Part shown: piece after piece, positions 10,741 to 21,024 of the stretch
Numbering within the stretch: the stretch's first letter is position 1
How the letters are laid out: each line of letters starts with the position of its first letter
Origin: Jaltomata sinuosa
Lineage: Eukaryota > Streptophyta > Magnoliopsida > Solanales > Solanaceae
Assembly: GCA_003996215.1 (NCBI GenBank)
Contig: QJPP01004120.1
Location: forward strand, 1-64,000
DNA: 64,000 nucleotides
Direction of reading: 5' to 3'
Notes under the pieces: generated by a model
Told to the model about the DNA's origin: nothing
Seen by the model: only the letters and a program-made list of their open reading frames with translations
Databases searched by the model: none
Made by a program: the position numbers and the translations under genes

Positions 10741-12060
10741 GGTAACGAACTGTTTTAGGGGAAAATGGACCATTTCCTCAACCATTTTGAGTTAACAAAA
10801 TAGAAAAAAAGTTAGAAAATTATAATAGTCGAGGGAATGGAACATTTTGGATTAAAATGACCCATTTTCTCTTCCATTTTGCTAAAATAAAACCAGATAA
10901 AAAATTATACATTATAATAAACAGGGTTACGAACCATTTTCATTACCTTTCTATTTTTCCAAACAGTGAACACACTAATTTCAAATGTTATTACGTTTCA
11001 AGAAATGATCCATTACTGAGTAGGCTGGGTCATTTCATGACTCGTAATGATAAACTGAAGCCCTAAATTCCAAGTTTTTATCTTCACGATTAAGGTTATG
11101 CTTCATAGATTACTTCTATATGTCCTAAACTCATCGTAGGGAGAAACCCTATGAATTTGATACAAGTTCATATGGGAAACAACAAATGTATGCACTAGAA
11201 TTATCGGACTTGAAACTAGTGCAATCCTTCCATAATCACCAACCTAATGAGCATACCACAATTTATAACAAAAATTATATACACATGCTACTCAGACTTC
11301 ACATGGCCCATTCCAAATTCAAAACAGGCATATTCACCACCTAATTCCATACCACATCAACGCACTACATTACTTTCACCCCAACCCCATCATGATTCCA
11401 TAATTTGGTAACTAGGGTTCCGTAAGACATCAATCAGTCATTGTTGGAGTCCTAATTTCCAACTTAGAGGATTAAGATGGGTTGAAAAATCAATATAGCA
11501 ATTTAAAGAAAGAAGTAAAGAAGAACAATACTTGAGGGATTTCAACTTCTAAGCCTTCCAGGACAAAGAATAGATGAGAGAAGAAGAGTAGTGGTACGTG
11601 CTTTAAGCATGGAGAAAAAGGGAAGAAGAATTATGGGAGAGGGATTTAAGGAAAGGGAGAAACTTGAGGGGCGGTTACCTTGTGGGAGAATGAGTTTACA
11701 AAGGGAATTCAAATGAGCGTAAAAAAAAACCTTCGACACCCGCTTTTCTTTTAAGAAAACCCATTTTAAAAAATACCCACACAATTTCCAAAATGGACCA
11801 TTCTTGGCAGAAACAGACCATTTTGGTAGCTATTATGATGATGGCACAAACCAGTGGCTTCCTAGAGTTTGGAAGTTATTACGGTAAGCAAAATGGTTTA
11901 TTTTCATAGAGAATAGTCCATTTTTGTCAGTCGTAATGACTTGCCAGATTTACCAAATTTTGTAGGCCACTGAAGAGTGCTTTTCTTTAGGTCCCTATCC
12001 TTCTCTGCTCAGTAAACACCCACCACTTTTCCCTAACTACCAAAAAAAACAAGAAAAACA
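10741..12060 (-). promoter_or_regulatory. H inter-ORF region with AAAATGG palindrome arrays
   Basis: The region lies between integrase and the extra ORF and has no clear coding. Two clusters of degenerate AAAATGGNCCATTT and related motifs lie at 10741-10990 and 11785-11935. The same motifs occur in the LTR U3. Between them the minus strand has a CT-rich leader-like stretch (11560-11680) and a decayed donor-like tcaagtattg near 11530. I infer an internal promoter plus leader for the extra ORF. Conserved tgcctcccaagcagcgcctgatttaa-like text near 12095-12120 recurs in G at 49139-49164. Confidence 0.5.
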
Positions 12061-12619
12061 AATTGAAAATAAAAGTGAAAGCAATAAACTTGGGTTGCCT
12101 CCCAAGCAGCGCCTGATTTAACATCGTGACACAATGCGTCGTTACCCATTATTACTTCGGCTCTAGTCCATCCTTGAGGCAGAGTTCCTCAATCAATTTG
12201 TCTCCGTTAGAAACACCCAGATAGTGTTTCACCCTCTGTCCATTTACTTTGAATGTACGAGAACCATCTGCGTACTCTAGTTCAACTGCTCCCTTGGAGA
12301 CATGCTCACGACCTTGAAAGGTCCAAGCCATTTGGATTTGAGTTTTCCCAAAAATAACTTCAACTGGGAATTGAGCAACTCATGCGACTATGAGGGTTTT
12401 CTACTGGCTCTTATTGAGAAAAACTCCCCCATTTTTTTGGAGGAGAGACAGCAAACACTTCGGGCAGAGCAGGAAGCGCTCATTGTTCATGGAGCACTTG
12501 GTCGCCTGGAAGACTAGAAAAATTCAAAAAAAAGTAGTTAAGTCACCTTTAGGAACAGAAAATCTCCAGGTTGGAATTCCCTATTCACGATCTTCCTATC
12601 ATGCACTGGTTTCATTCTC

Positions 12620-13690
12620 TCTTTGACAATGCTGCACTTTCATATGAGTGAAACCAGAATTCCTCTATTTCGGTCAGTTGTGACAACCTGAACTTCACAG
12701 CTTCATCCCAATCAAGGTTCAGTTTCTTCAATGCCTAGTAGGCCTTATGCTCTAGTTTGACTGGTAGGTGGCATGCCTTTCCAAACACTAATTGGTATGG
12801 AGATGTGCGAATTAGGGTCTTGTAGGCCATACGATCTACCCATAGATCATCATCCAGCTTTTGGAACCAGTCGGTCCTGTTGGCATTAACAGATTTAGCG
12901 AGAATGCTCTTGATTTCCCTATTTGATACCTCAACCTGACTACTTGTTCAGGGATGGTAAGGGGTGGCCACCTTGTTCTTGACTCCGTACTTCTCAAGTA
13001 GCCCAACAAATGCTCTATTACAGAAGTGAGAGCCACCATCTATAATTATGGCACGAGGTGTGCCAAAATAAGTGAAGATGCTCTTCTTGAGAAAAGCTGT
13101 AATGCTTCTAGCTTCATTGTTTGGTAGAGCAATTGCTTCCACCCATTTAGAGACATAGTCTACTATAACCAGGATGTACTTTATTCCTTGTGAACTGACA
13201 AATGGTCCAATGAAGTTGATCCCCCACACGTCAAAGAGTTCAACTTCCAATACAAAGTTTAGAGGCATCTCATGCCTTTTAGATATGGCACCCTATCTCC
13301 GGCATTGATCATAGCTCCTCTCCAGTCAATTTGCATCATTGTAAAATATTGGCTAGTAGTAGCCACTTCTAACACCTTGGCCGCAGTTCTATTCCAAAGT
13401 GGTGACCACCTACTGAAGAGTCATGGCATGCTTTCAGGATAGGTAGGAACTCATCTTCAGCAACATATCACCTGATAATATTATCCGCACATATCCGGAA
13501 TAAATAAGGTTACTCTAATAGTAGTTTCAGACATCTCGCAAGAACTGCTTCTTCTAGTAGTTCTTGATATCATTTGGTACAACATCTGCAACTAGAAAAT
13601 TAGCATATTCAGCATACCAAGGGACTTTGTCATGAGACACAACAAACAAACTTTTATCAGGAAAGGCATCATCAAGATCCAGCTCCTCAG
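12620..13690 (-). pseudogene. pol: Element H integrase
   Basis: The integrase inserts the cDNA into chromosomes in the nucleus. Near 13440 the N-terminal zinc-binding region is partly readable (ILKACHDSSVGGHH). The core at 13268-12836 keeps its acidic residues: Asp in FDVWGINFIGPF, Asp in IIDGGSHF, where related copies have SDGG, and Glu in SNREIKSIL. The C-terminal part, FGKACHLPVKLEHK, is characteristic of the Athila/Tat branch. Stops at about 12946 and before 13268 break the frame. Confidence 0.87.
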
Positions 13691-14990
13691 TTGATTATGC
13701 AATCTCCTCCAACCGCGATAAGTGGTCCGGCACTTGATTTTTTGTAACCTTTCTGTCCTTTACATCAAAATAAAACTCTTGTAGCAACAATACCCATCCG
13801 ATCAACCTAGTTTTCGCATCCTTTTTTGATATTAAGTATCGAATGGTAGCATGATCAGTGTATACTACTACTTTGGAACCCAAGAGACACACTCTAAATT
13901 TCTTAAATGCATAAACAATAGCCAACATCTCTTGTTCAGTCATTGTATAGTTTTTCTGTGCCCCATTTAATGATTTGATCATGTAGTACACACGATACAT
14001 GATTTTGTTGTAGCTCTGGCCAAGGACATCCCCAACTGCATATCCGGTTGCATCACACATGAGCTCAAAGGGAAAGACCAATCCAGAGCTATAATAATCG
14101 GTGCCTTAGTCAACCTTCGCTTCAACTCCTCAAATGCCTTCACACAATCCTCATAAAAATTGAATTTTTCTTCCTTTTCAAGAAGCTTACACATGGGCAT
14201 GGAGATTTTAGAGAAGTCTTTGATAAACCTTCTATAGAATCCCGCATACCCCAAGAAACTTCTAACGCCCTTAATAGAAATGGGTGGTGGCAGCTTTGCA
14301 ATAATATCAATCTTTACTTGGTCCACCTCAATTACCTTCTCGGAAACCTTATGCCCTGGAACAATGCCCTCTTATACCATAAAATGGCACTTCTACTAGT
14401 TGAGCACTAGATTGGTTTCCTTACATCTTGCTAAAACCTACTCCAGATGATCTAGAGAGTCTTCAAATGTATCACCAACAACTAAGAATTTATCCATAAA
14501 CACTTCCAAATAATCCTCAACTATATCCAAAAATATCGACATCATGCAATGCTGGAAAGTTGGGCACTACAAAGACCAAAAGGCATTTGGTTTAATGCGA
14601 ATGTCCATTTGGACAAGTGAATATGGTCTTCTCCTGATCCTCCAATGCAATATTAATTTGGTTCTACCCGAAATAGCCACAAAAAAATAGTAATAGGCTC
14701 GCCTAGCCAACCTGTCCATCATTTGATTAATAAAGGTCATGGGAAAATGGTCTTTACAGGTTGCTGTATTGAGCTTCTGGTAGTCCATGCAAACACGCTA
14801 TCCGGTAACTATTCTAATTGGTATTAGCTCATTGTTTGAATTCTCAACCACAGTCATACCTACCTTATTAGGCACACATTCACTCGGCTAACCCACAGAC
14901 TATCAGCAATGGGGTAGACCACCCCCACATCTAGCCACTTGATAATCTCTTTTTTGAACACTTCCTGCATGGCTTGGTTGAGTCTCCTCT
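13691..14990 (-). pseudogene. pol: Element H reverse transcriptase and RNase H
   Basis: In the minus direction the order is: RT fingers near 14990-14800, DYQKLNTATCKDHFPMTF near 14788, the catalytic loop near 14490 reading EVFMDKFLVVGD, connection domain SFLGYAGFYRRFIKDFSK, and RNase H (YTMTEQEMLAIVYAFKKFR; VYTDHATIRYLISKKDAK) down to 13695. The RT signature should be FMDD; the second Asp is Lys, so this copy is catalytically dead. The RNase H part is open for 128 residues. Frameshifts separate the parts. Confidence 0.88.
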
Positions 14991-16537
14991 AGTGTTCAAC
15001 ACTAGGTTGGCTATCATCCTCCAGTTCGATCTTATGTTCACATATGCCCACTGGAATTCCACGGATATCAGCAATTGTGCATCCACTAGCTTTTTTATAC
15101 TTCTGCAACACTGCTATCAATCTTTTCACCTGCACATTAGAAAGCAAAGTGGAAAGAATATCATGTAAAGTTTTATTAGGTCCCAAGAATTCATAATTCA
15201 TACCTGAGGTGAGCAGACAACTACTTTAGCTCAAGTTTAGAAGCCTCAATGATAAACAGTTTTGCTGGTGGGGTGGCTCTATTATCCAGGTTCAGAGAGA
15301 GTTTCTTCAGGGTGTAACTATAAGAACCTAGCCCTTTCAAGGAATTCACGGTCTCCATATATACCTCCATGTCTTTCCCATTGAAGTTGACCAAGATTGT
15401 AGCCAACATTTCACCAAAACTATCCTCATCCACTTTTGATTCAATTCCTTCCTCTACTATATCCTCTGCCACATTTATCACTGAGATGCTATGATATTTT
15501 CTTGGTAGGTATATTCCTTTGCTAGCTTGAAAAGTAACTTCTTCATCATTTAGTCATAATTTAATCTCATTTCTCTTCGAGTCAATTAGTGCTCTTCCCG
15601 TAGCTAGAAATGGATTTCCCAAAATAATGGGAATTTCTTTGTTCACCGCATAGTCAAGTATCACAAAATCAGCCAGTAACATGAATTTTCCGACTTTTAC
15701 CAGTACATAATCTACAATACCCACCGATCACTGCACTGACTTGTCCGCCATCTGTAATCGCATGCTAGTGGATCTAGGGAGTCCAACTCCAGATTACTTG
15801 TATATTGCCAATGATATCACATTTATGCTTGCACCATTTTCACATAATGCTTTAGAAAACTCCCATAGCCCAATGGTGCAAGGTATCTTGAATGCGCCAG
15901 GATCACCCTTCTTCTCAACTAGGTAGTATGGAATAATGGAGCTTACCCTGTGCGTGAGCTGTACATTCTTTTCCTTCACAGACCCCTTCTTCTTAAGTAA
16001 CTCTTTCAAGTATTTTGAAAACTTGGGCATCTCCTGTAAAGCATCAAGGAATAGGATGCTCATCAATAGCTGCTTCAACTGATCATAAAACTCTAGGCAT
16101 TTAGCATCCTCCGTCTTTTTGACCAAACTTTGTGGGAATAGTGGCGGACACTTAAATGTCTGCATAATAATCTTAATAGGCCCCTTTTTTTCCTCATCAA
16201 CCTTCTTATCACTTGGAGCTTCCTTTTCAACTACAATATCTTCTTCAAGAATGACCTTTTCTTCTTCTACCGGCTCATCAATCACATCCTTATTTGCTGT
16301 GGTGAGACCACTACGGGTGGTGATAGCCATACACTGTGAGGTGCTACCCCTACCCTTCAGATTTTCAATGGTATCACTTGGTAATTGACCCTTTAATTTT
16401 GGGTTTTGCTCTCGTGACAAGTCTCTGAACTGATGCTCTATCTTTTGAATGGACACGGTGTGAGAACCTACTACCTCCGTTAGATTATTTGCTGAAGTGT
16501 ATGCTTTCTCCTGATTGGCAAGGATTTTTTCTAGCAT
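14991..16537 (-). pseudogene. Element H gag C-terminus and protease
   Basis: The open 248-residue part at 16537-15794 starts in the gag tail (a helical stretch ending in ITTRSGLTT). It then has an acidic Glu/Lys-rich linker, the conserved KCPPLFPQSLVKKTED and KKGDPGAFKIPCTIG stretches, and the protease active-site region ALCENGASINVI. Related Athila copies have D-L/S-G-A-S, so Asp has become Glu-Asn. Downstream, VILGNPFLATGRALID-like text near 15640-15590 marks the protease C-terminus. Stops follow at about 15790. Confidence 0.8.
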
Positions 16538-16734
16538 ACTCTCTATTTCGGAGGACCCTTGCTCCTGCTGATTTCCCCGTGGGGGACATATGGGTTTCCA
16601 CTTTTATGATTGAAACCATTAGCATTATCATAGTTTATTTGAACTTGCTATTGTGGTCTACATTGGGTCTGTTGCTGTGGTCGCCACTAAACTTGGTATT
16701 GTGAGTTCCACCGAGCTTGCTGTTGCGGCTTCTA

Positions 16735-17775
16735 CTAATTTTGATTTCCATATCCTTGTCCCTGATAAAACTGACCCTGTCTCTGCTGACCCCTAATGTT
16801 TGTTATAAACTTAGCTTCCTCAGCTTGCGTGTTCTGCACCGAGTACCCAAGTTCCTCAGAATTGAATCTTGGTGCTTGCTGTAGAGGTATGCTCTCTACC
16901 ACATTCACCCTCCTGGTGTCATTCTCAATTAACTTCTTGTTCAATAAGTCAAGGTTGGTGACCAATTTTGCAATTGTATGATCACTCTCATGATTCTCCT
17001 TTGCCAGAATTGCCAAGGAGGGAGGCATATACCCTGCATTAGTTCCATTTGAGTGCCAGGCCTGATTGTGAGCTATAAACCTGTTCATCATCTGGGTTAC
17101 TCTGGCTAGTTTATTATCTAAGAAGCTACCCTCTGTTGCATTGTTGGCAACTGACTGAGATATGGGATCCAATCCACTGTAGAACTTTTCAATCAAAATG
17201 TTGTCTAGAAATCCATGCCCTGGTGATCTCTGGAGATACTTCTTGAATCTTTTCCAGGCTTCATATAATTTCTCACTAGGGAGTTGCTTGAAAAAGAAAA
17301 TCTTATCCCTGAGCTCTTCTTTCTTTCTAAGAGAGAAGCATTTCTTCATAAACACATTCACCAACTCATTCCAAGAGTTTGAGGGAATATTGCTGAGCCA
17401 GGTACGAGCTTCTCCCATCGGAAAATAATTGAATAGCCTCAACCAGAAAGCTTCATCCTATACATGATTCTGCTTGTATGTCTTACAGACATCTATAAAG
17501 CTTTTTAGATGTTCATGGGAATCATCATTAGTGGGATTTTGGAACAGAACTTCAGCCCTCAGCATTGCATAGGCTCTCTTCTTGATCTTAAAAAATATGG
17601 CAACATCCACTCGCGGCAGGAAAATTGCACTAGCATAATGCAGTTCAGGGACCTCTGCAGCAAAAACATTGACCTCTTCATCAAACAAAGGATTTTCTAT
17701 GTGCACATTCCCATGGGCATTTTGTTGATTGTTTCCCTGGTTCCTCCAATTTTGAGCAGCCACAATCTCCTGCAA
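16735..17775 (-). pseudogene. gag: Element H gag
   Basis: This is the capsid region of an Athila-type gag (retrotrans_gag fold). Readable blocks in order are: NPLFDEEVNVFA, DDSHEHLKSFIDVCKTYKQNHV, a stop at 17455, then EARTWLSNIPSNSWNELVNVFMKKCF, DKIFFFKQLPSEKLYEAW and GFLDNILIEKFYSGLD. A Gln/Gly-rich tail (GQQRQGQFYQGQGYGNQN) ends near 16735. One in-frame stop and the following break separate it from the protease part. No zinc knuckle is visible. Element G carries a close homologue at 53816-54540. Confidence 0.88.
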
Positions 17776-17861
17776 TCAACAAGAAATAGACCAAGTGTAA
17801 TGGGATAAATAAGGGACACAAAGTAAAGCAAAATTACTTTACGTAAATTTCAAAACCGTTT

Positions 17862-17879
17862 TCCCTGGCAAGGGTACCA
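17862..17879 (-). other. Primer-binding site of element H (tRNA-Asp)
   Basis: The plus-strand tccctggcaagggtacca matches the 3' end of tRNA-Asp (TCCCCGGCAACGGCGCCA) at 14 of 18 positions. It lies five bases from the LTR start at 17885. A tRNA-Asp primer is typical of Athila-type elements. Confidence 0.8.
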
Positions 17880-17884
17880 AAATT

Positions 17885-19275
17885 TAATACGTTCAATTTA
17901 CACCCTTTTTAAAAGTGTAAACAATCATTGTCAAATATAGTAACTCAACGATTAAGCTGGGGTCGAATCCCACAATGAATAGAGTAAGTAATATAATACT
18001 TAAAGTCATTTATTTACTTTACTTTATGTCAAATCTTATCCCTTAGCAAAATAGAGGTTGTTGTATTAAAATTTAAAACTAACAAACTGTAAAAAGTTTA
18101 AAACTAACAGGGTTTATGAAATCCAGGATTGTTTCACCATATAACAGCATTCCTCAAAAGGTTACAAACGTCAATATAATTAATCCTAGGTTGATTTCAG
18201 GTGAACAATGATCAACAAATTATCAATTATTATCTTCTGATCTGAAATTGGTCTATTCTTCACTTATTTTCCCAAATGAAATGAAGTGTACTAATGAGAC
18301 GATCAAAATAAGTTAAGTAGAATTAATGTATTCCTATGAATTTCTATTAAAAAAGGATTAACTCCTTGAGTTCTTAGCCATTAACAATTTCTAACCTTAG
18401 TAAGCCCTTCCAGAAACACACTAAGGTTTAAAGGCATTCAATTAACATTTGCACCCGCTAATATTTAATAATCCAATTGTTAATGACTCACCCACAACCT
18501 ATTCACTCCTATATCAACACTTTTGCCCTAAGATTCATTTATTATATGGATTCGCAATCCCAGAATTGGAAATTAGCTACCCATGCTATAAAGAGAATCA
18601 ACACCAATAATCAGGAGAAACATACTTACATAATTATTGATAGTAGATAATTGTTCTTCAAAGTGACATTAAAAGTAGCGCTCAAAACTTATTCAAAACC
18701 CCAACAAAAGTAACATAATATTCCCTAAAGAAAGCGTGTAAACTATTGACTGAAAAGTCTCTGCAAAAGTAACCTAGAAATCCTATTTATAGTCAAGTAT
18801 AAACTAAGTCTTGATTGGTCTAGGAAAGGAAAAACACGTCATCCCGCACGAAAGCCAAAATGGTCAGTAACAGTCCATAACAAATCATTTTTTAGACCGT
18901 TATAACTTCTACTCTTGAGATGCTTTTTGGTTCCTGGAACAGTCAAGGAAATAAACTATTAATGATGAAAATGGTCTATTATGCTAACCGTTATAACCTT
19001 CCTTTTTGTGTCAGCTTCTATTTATGAAGTTGAGTGAAACGATTGTACCAACGACTCATTTCACCTCGAAATAGTCAATAATGCTTCTCATTTTTGACAC
19101 ATCTTCACCTTTTTGTTGAATCAAGTCTATCTTTTTTGAAACACAACCCCATGGATTTTTTGGGGAATCTGCTCCTATGCTGACCAAAGCATATCAATTT
19201 GCACAATACCTACTTGAAAATTACAAAACTTCTTCATTAAAAGCATCAAATGTGCCATAAAATCTCAGCATATCA
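17885..19275 (-). mobile_element. Element H 5' LTR
   Basis: It begins TAATACG (TGATACG decayed) and ends CATATCA, and is homologous to 5794-7142 throughout. The TATA-like ctatttatag is at 18783-18792 and attggtctaggaaagga at 18813-18829. The AAAATGGTC motif cluster follows at 18855-19090. A 37-bp insertion near 19150-19186, rich in cccc/gggg, is absent from the other LTR. Confidence 0.88.
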
Positions 19276-19280
19276 AAGGT
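19276..19280. repeat. Right target-site duplication of H (AAGGT)
   Basis: This is the partner of AAGGC at 5789-5793, with one transition. Confidence 0.85.
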
Positions 19281-20673
19281 CACCTTAGATTTAGAAGGTG
19301 TTCTGAGATTTGAGGGCCATATTTGTGTTCTGAGGGTTGGGGACTTGATTCAGTTGATATTGTAGGAGGCCCATTCTTCTCGATATTTCATTTATCTTGG
19401 GGGCAGCTAAGATGCATAGGGACTTTAGATAGCATTATTGGTGGAGCGGGATAAAGAGAGATATATCAGAGTTTATATCTCAGTGCTTGAACTATCAACA
19501 GGTTATGTTCGAGCAATTGAGACCTGGTGGTTTGCTTCAGAGATTTCCCATTCCTCAGTAGAAGTAGGAGTGGGTTACTATGGATTTTGTGACTGGGTTA
19601 CCACGTACTTTTTGATGTTTTGATAGCATTTGGGTCATTGTGGATCGATTGACTAAGCCTGCCACTTCTTGCCAGTTTAGTCCTCTTACAATCCCAAGAG
19701 TTTGGTTAAGATCTATGTGCAAGAGATAGTCTATCTTTATGGTATGACAGTGTCCACATTTCTAAAAGGGGTATGCAGTTTAATTCTCATTTTTGGAGGG
19801 CATTTCAGGCAGAGTTGGGTTCTTGGGTTGATCTTAGAATGACATTTCATTTGCATAGTGATGGTCAGTTTTAGTGGACTATTCAGGTTCTAGAAGATAT
19901 GCTCTATGCCTGTGTTATGGATTTTGGGGGTTTGTGGGACTAGTTTCTGGCCTTAGCAGAGTTTTCTTACATTAATAGTTATCATTAGATCATCTAAATG
20001 GCTCTTTTTGAGGCTTTGTTGGTAGGCAGTGTAGTCTTCTATTAGGTTGTTTGATGCTTTTGAGTCTAAGCCACAGGGTACCAAATTGTTGTAAGAGTCC
20101 TTGGATCAGGTTTGGATGATTCAGGATAGACTTCGAGCAACACAGAATAGATAGAAAAGTTATGCTAATCGTAGGCACTGTGCTTTAGGGTTTGGGGACA
20201 GTGATTAGGTATTTCTTTAGGTGTTGTCCATGAAAGGCGTGATGAGATTCGAGAGGAGGGTCAAGCTTAGCCCCAGATATATCGGGCCATTTGAGATTCT
20301 TCAGTGAGTTAGTGATGTTGCGTATGGGTTAGCCTTGCCTCTAACTTTTTTTTCTTTTTATCTTGTTTTCCATGTGTCGATGCTCTACCACTAAATTCTG
20401 GATGAGTCTCATATGGTGCAGTGAGATTCGGTCTAGTTGGATTACCGCTTGACTTTTGAGGAGGAGCCAGTAGCCATTGTAGCTTGGGATGTTAGACGAT
20501 TGAGGTCTAGGGAGATTTTAGTGGTTAAGGTTCAGTGGAGGCACCACCCTCTCGTGAAGGCTACCTAGGAGATTGAGCATGATATGTGGGCCCAGTATCT
20601 GCACCTATTACAGTCTTCAAGTACTACCCTCTTCTTGACTTTAAAAAATGAAAGTCCTTTTAGAAGTGGATGT
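19276..20673 (+). pseudogene. pol: Element A integrase and chromodomain region (resumes)
   Basis: This is the part of A's integrase downstream of the H insertion. It starts within the target duplication. The HHCC zinc region includes EAHSSRYFIYLGAAKMHRDF, and CLNYQQV has Tyr where the second Cys should be. The core has TMDFVTGLP and VIVDRLTK, then decays through frameshifts. The GPF-like KLSPRYIGPFEIL block is readable near 20265-20295 (aagcttagccccagatatatcgggcc). A decayed chromodomain follows at 20455-20600. The polypurine-like agaagtggatgt precedes the 3' LTR at 20674. Confidence 0.82.
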
Positions 20674-21024
20674 TGTAATGACCCTCTATGTCATTTTCTT
20701 CATTTTCATGCATTTTTTGTGTTTTAAGCTTTCCTACAGTGGTTACAGGTCATTTATGACTTACAGGGATTGAGTTTGGTTCCTGGGTAGTTCATTTATG
20801 TTTTAAGCCTATTTTCCTATTTTGAAATTCTTAGAGCTGAAAGAGTTGATTTTGGTCAATATTTAGAGAAGATGAGTTGGATGGAAATTTTGTTAGTGCT
20901 GTTAGCTCCAAAACATTGACTTTAGGTTAGAGGGACCTTTGGTTTGGGTCCTGAAGCTTTTGGACTCATTTTGGGCTGTCGGGTTACTTTTGATTAAAAT
21001 TTAGTTTTAGGAGTGGGGCCTACT
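20674..21024 (+). mobile_element. Element A, 3' LTR start (cut by B)
   Basis: It begins TGTAATGACC after a purine-rich stretch and the chromodomain remnant. It is related to B's LTR: ggacctttggtttgggtcc and ggatggaaattt...gtgctgttag recur in B's LTR 500 bp later. It stops after about 350 bp where B's LTR begins. Confidence 0.75.

Larger units (their letters stand above)
5794..19275 (-). mobile_element. Element H, Athila-like Ty3 retrotransposon, complete but decayed
   Basis: The whole 13.5-kb element lies on the minus strand. Its parts are: 5' LTR 17885-19275, tRNA-Asp primer site, gag, protease, RT-RNase H, integrase, a non-coding region, an extra ORF at about 8694-10669, a second non-coding region and 3' LTR 5794-7142. 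Long spacers, the tRNA-Asp primer and an ORF after integrase are known traits of the Athila/Tat branch. Over the first 260 bp about one base in ten differs between the LTRs by eye, so it is an old insertion. The pol frames are broken. Confidence 0.88.
754..21024 (+). mobile_element. Element A, Ty3/gypsy chromovirus-like, interrupted
   Basis: This is the host element of H. Its parts on the plus strand are: 5' LTR remnant (754-2212), tRNA-Met primer site (2216-2227), gag, protease, RT-RNase H (to 5570), start of integrase (to 5793), the H insertion (5794-19275), rest of integrase (19276-20640) and the first 350 bp of the 3' LTR (20674-21024), where B is inserted. All frames contain stops, so it cannot be autonomous. 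Confidence 0.8.

Noticed and set aside
16119..16388. Plus-strand frames opposite gag and protease of H, for example 16119-16388 and 17509-17808
   Set aside because: They are antisense shadows of the minus-strand gag-pol and show no protein features of their own.
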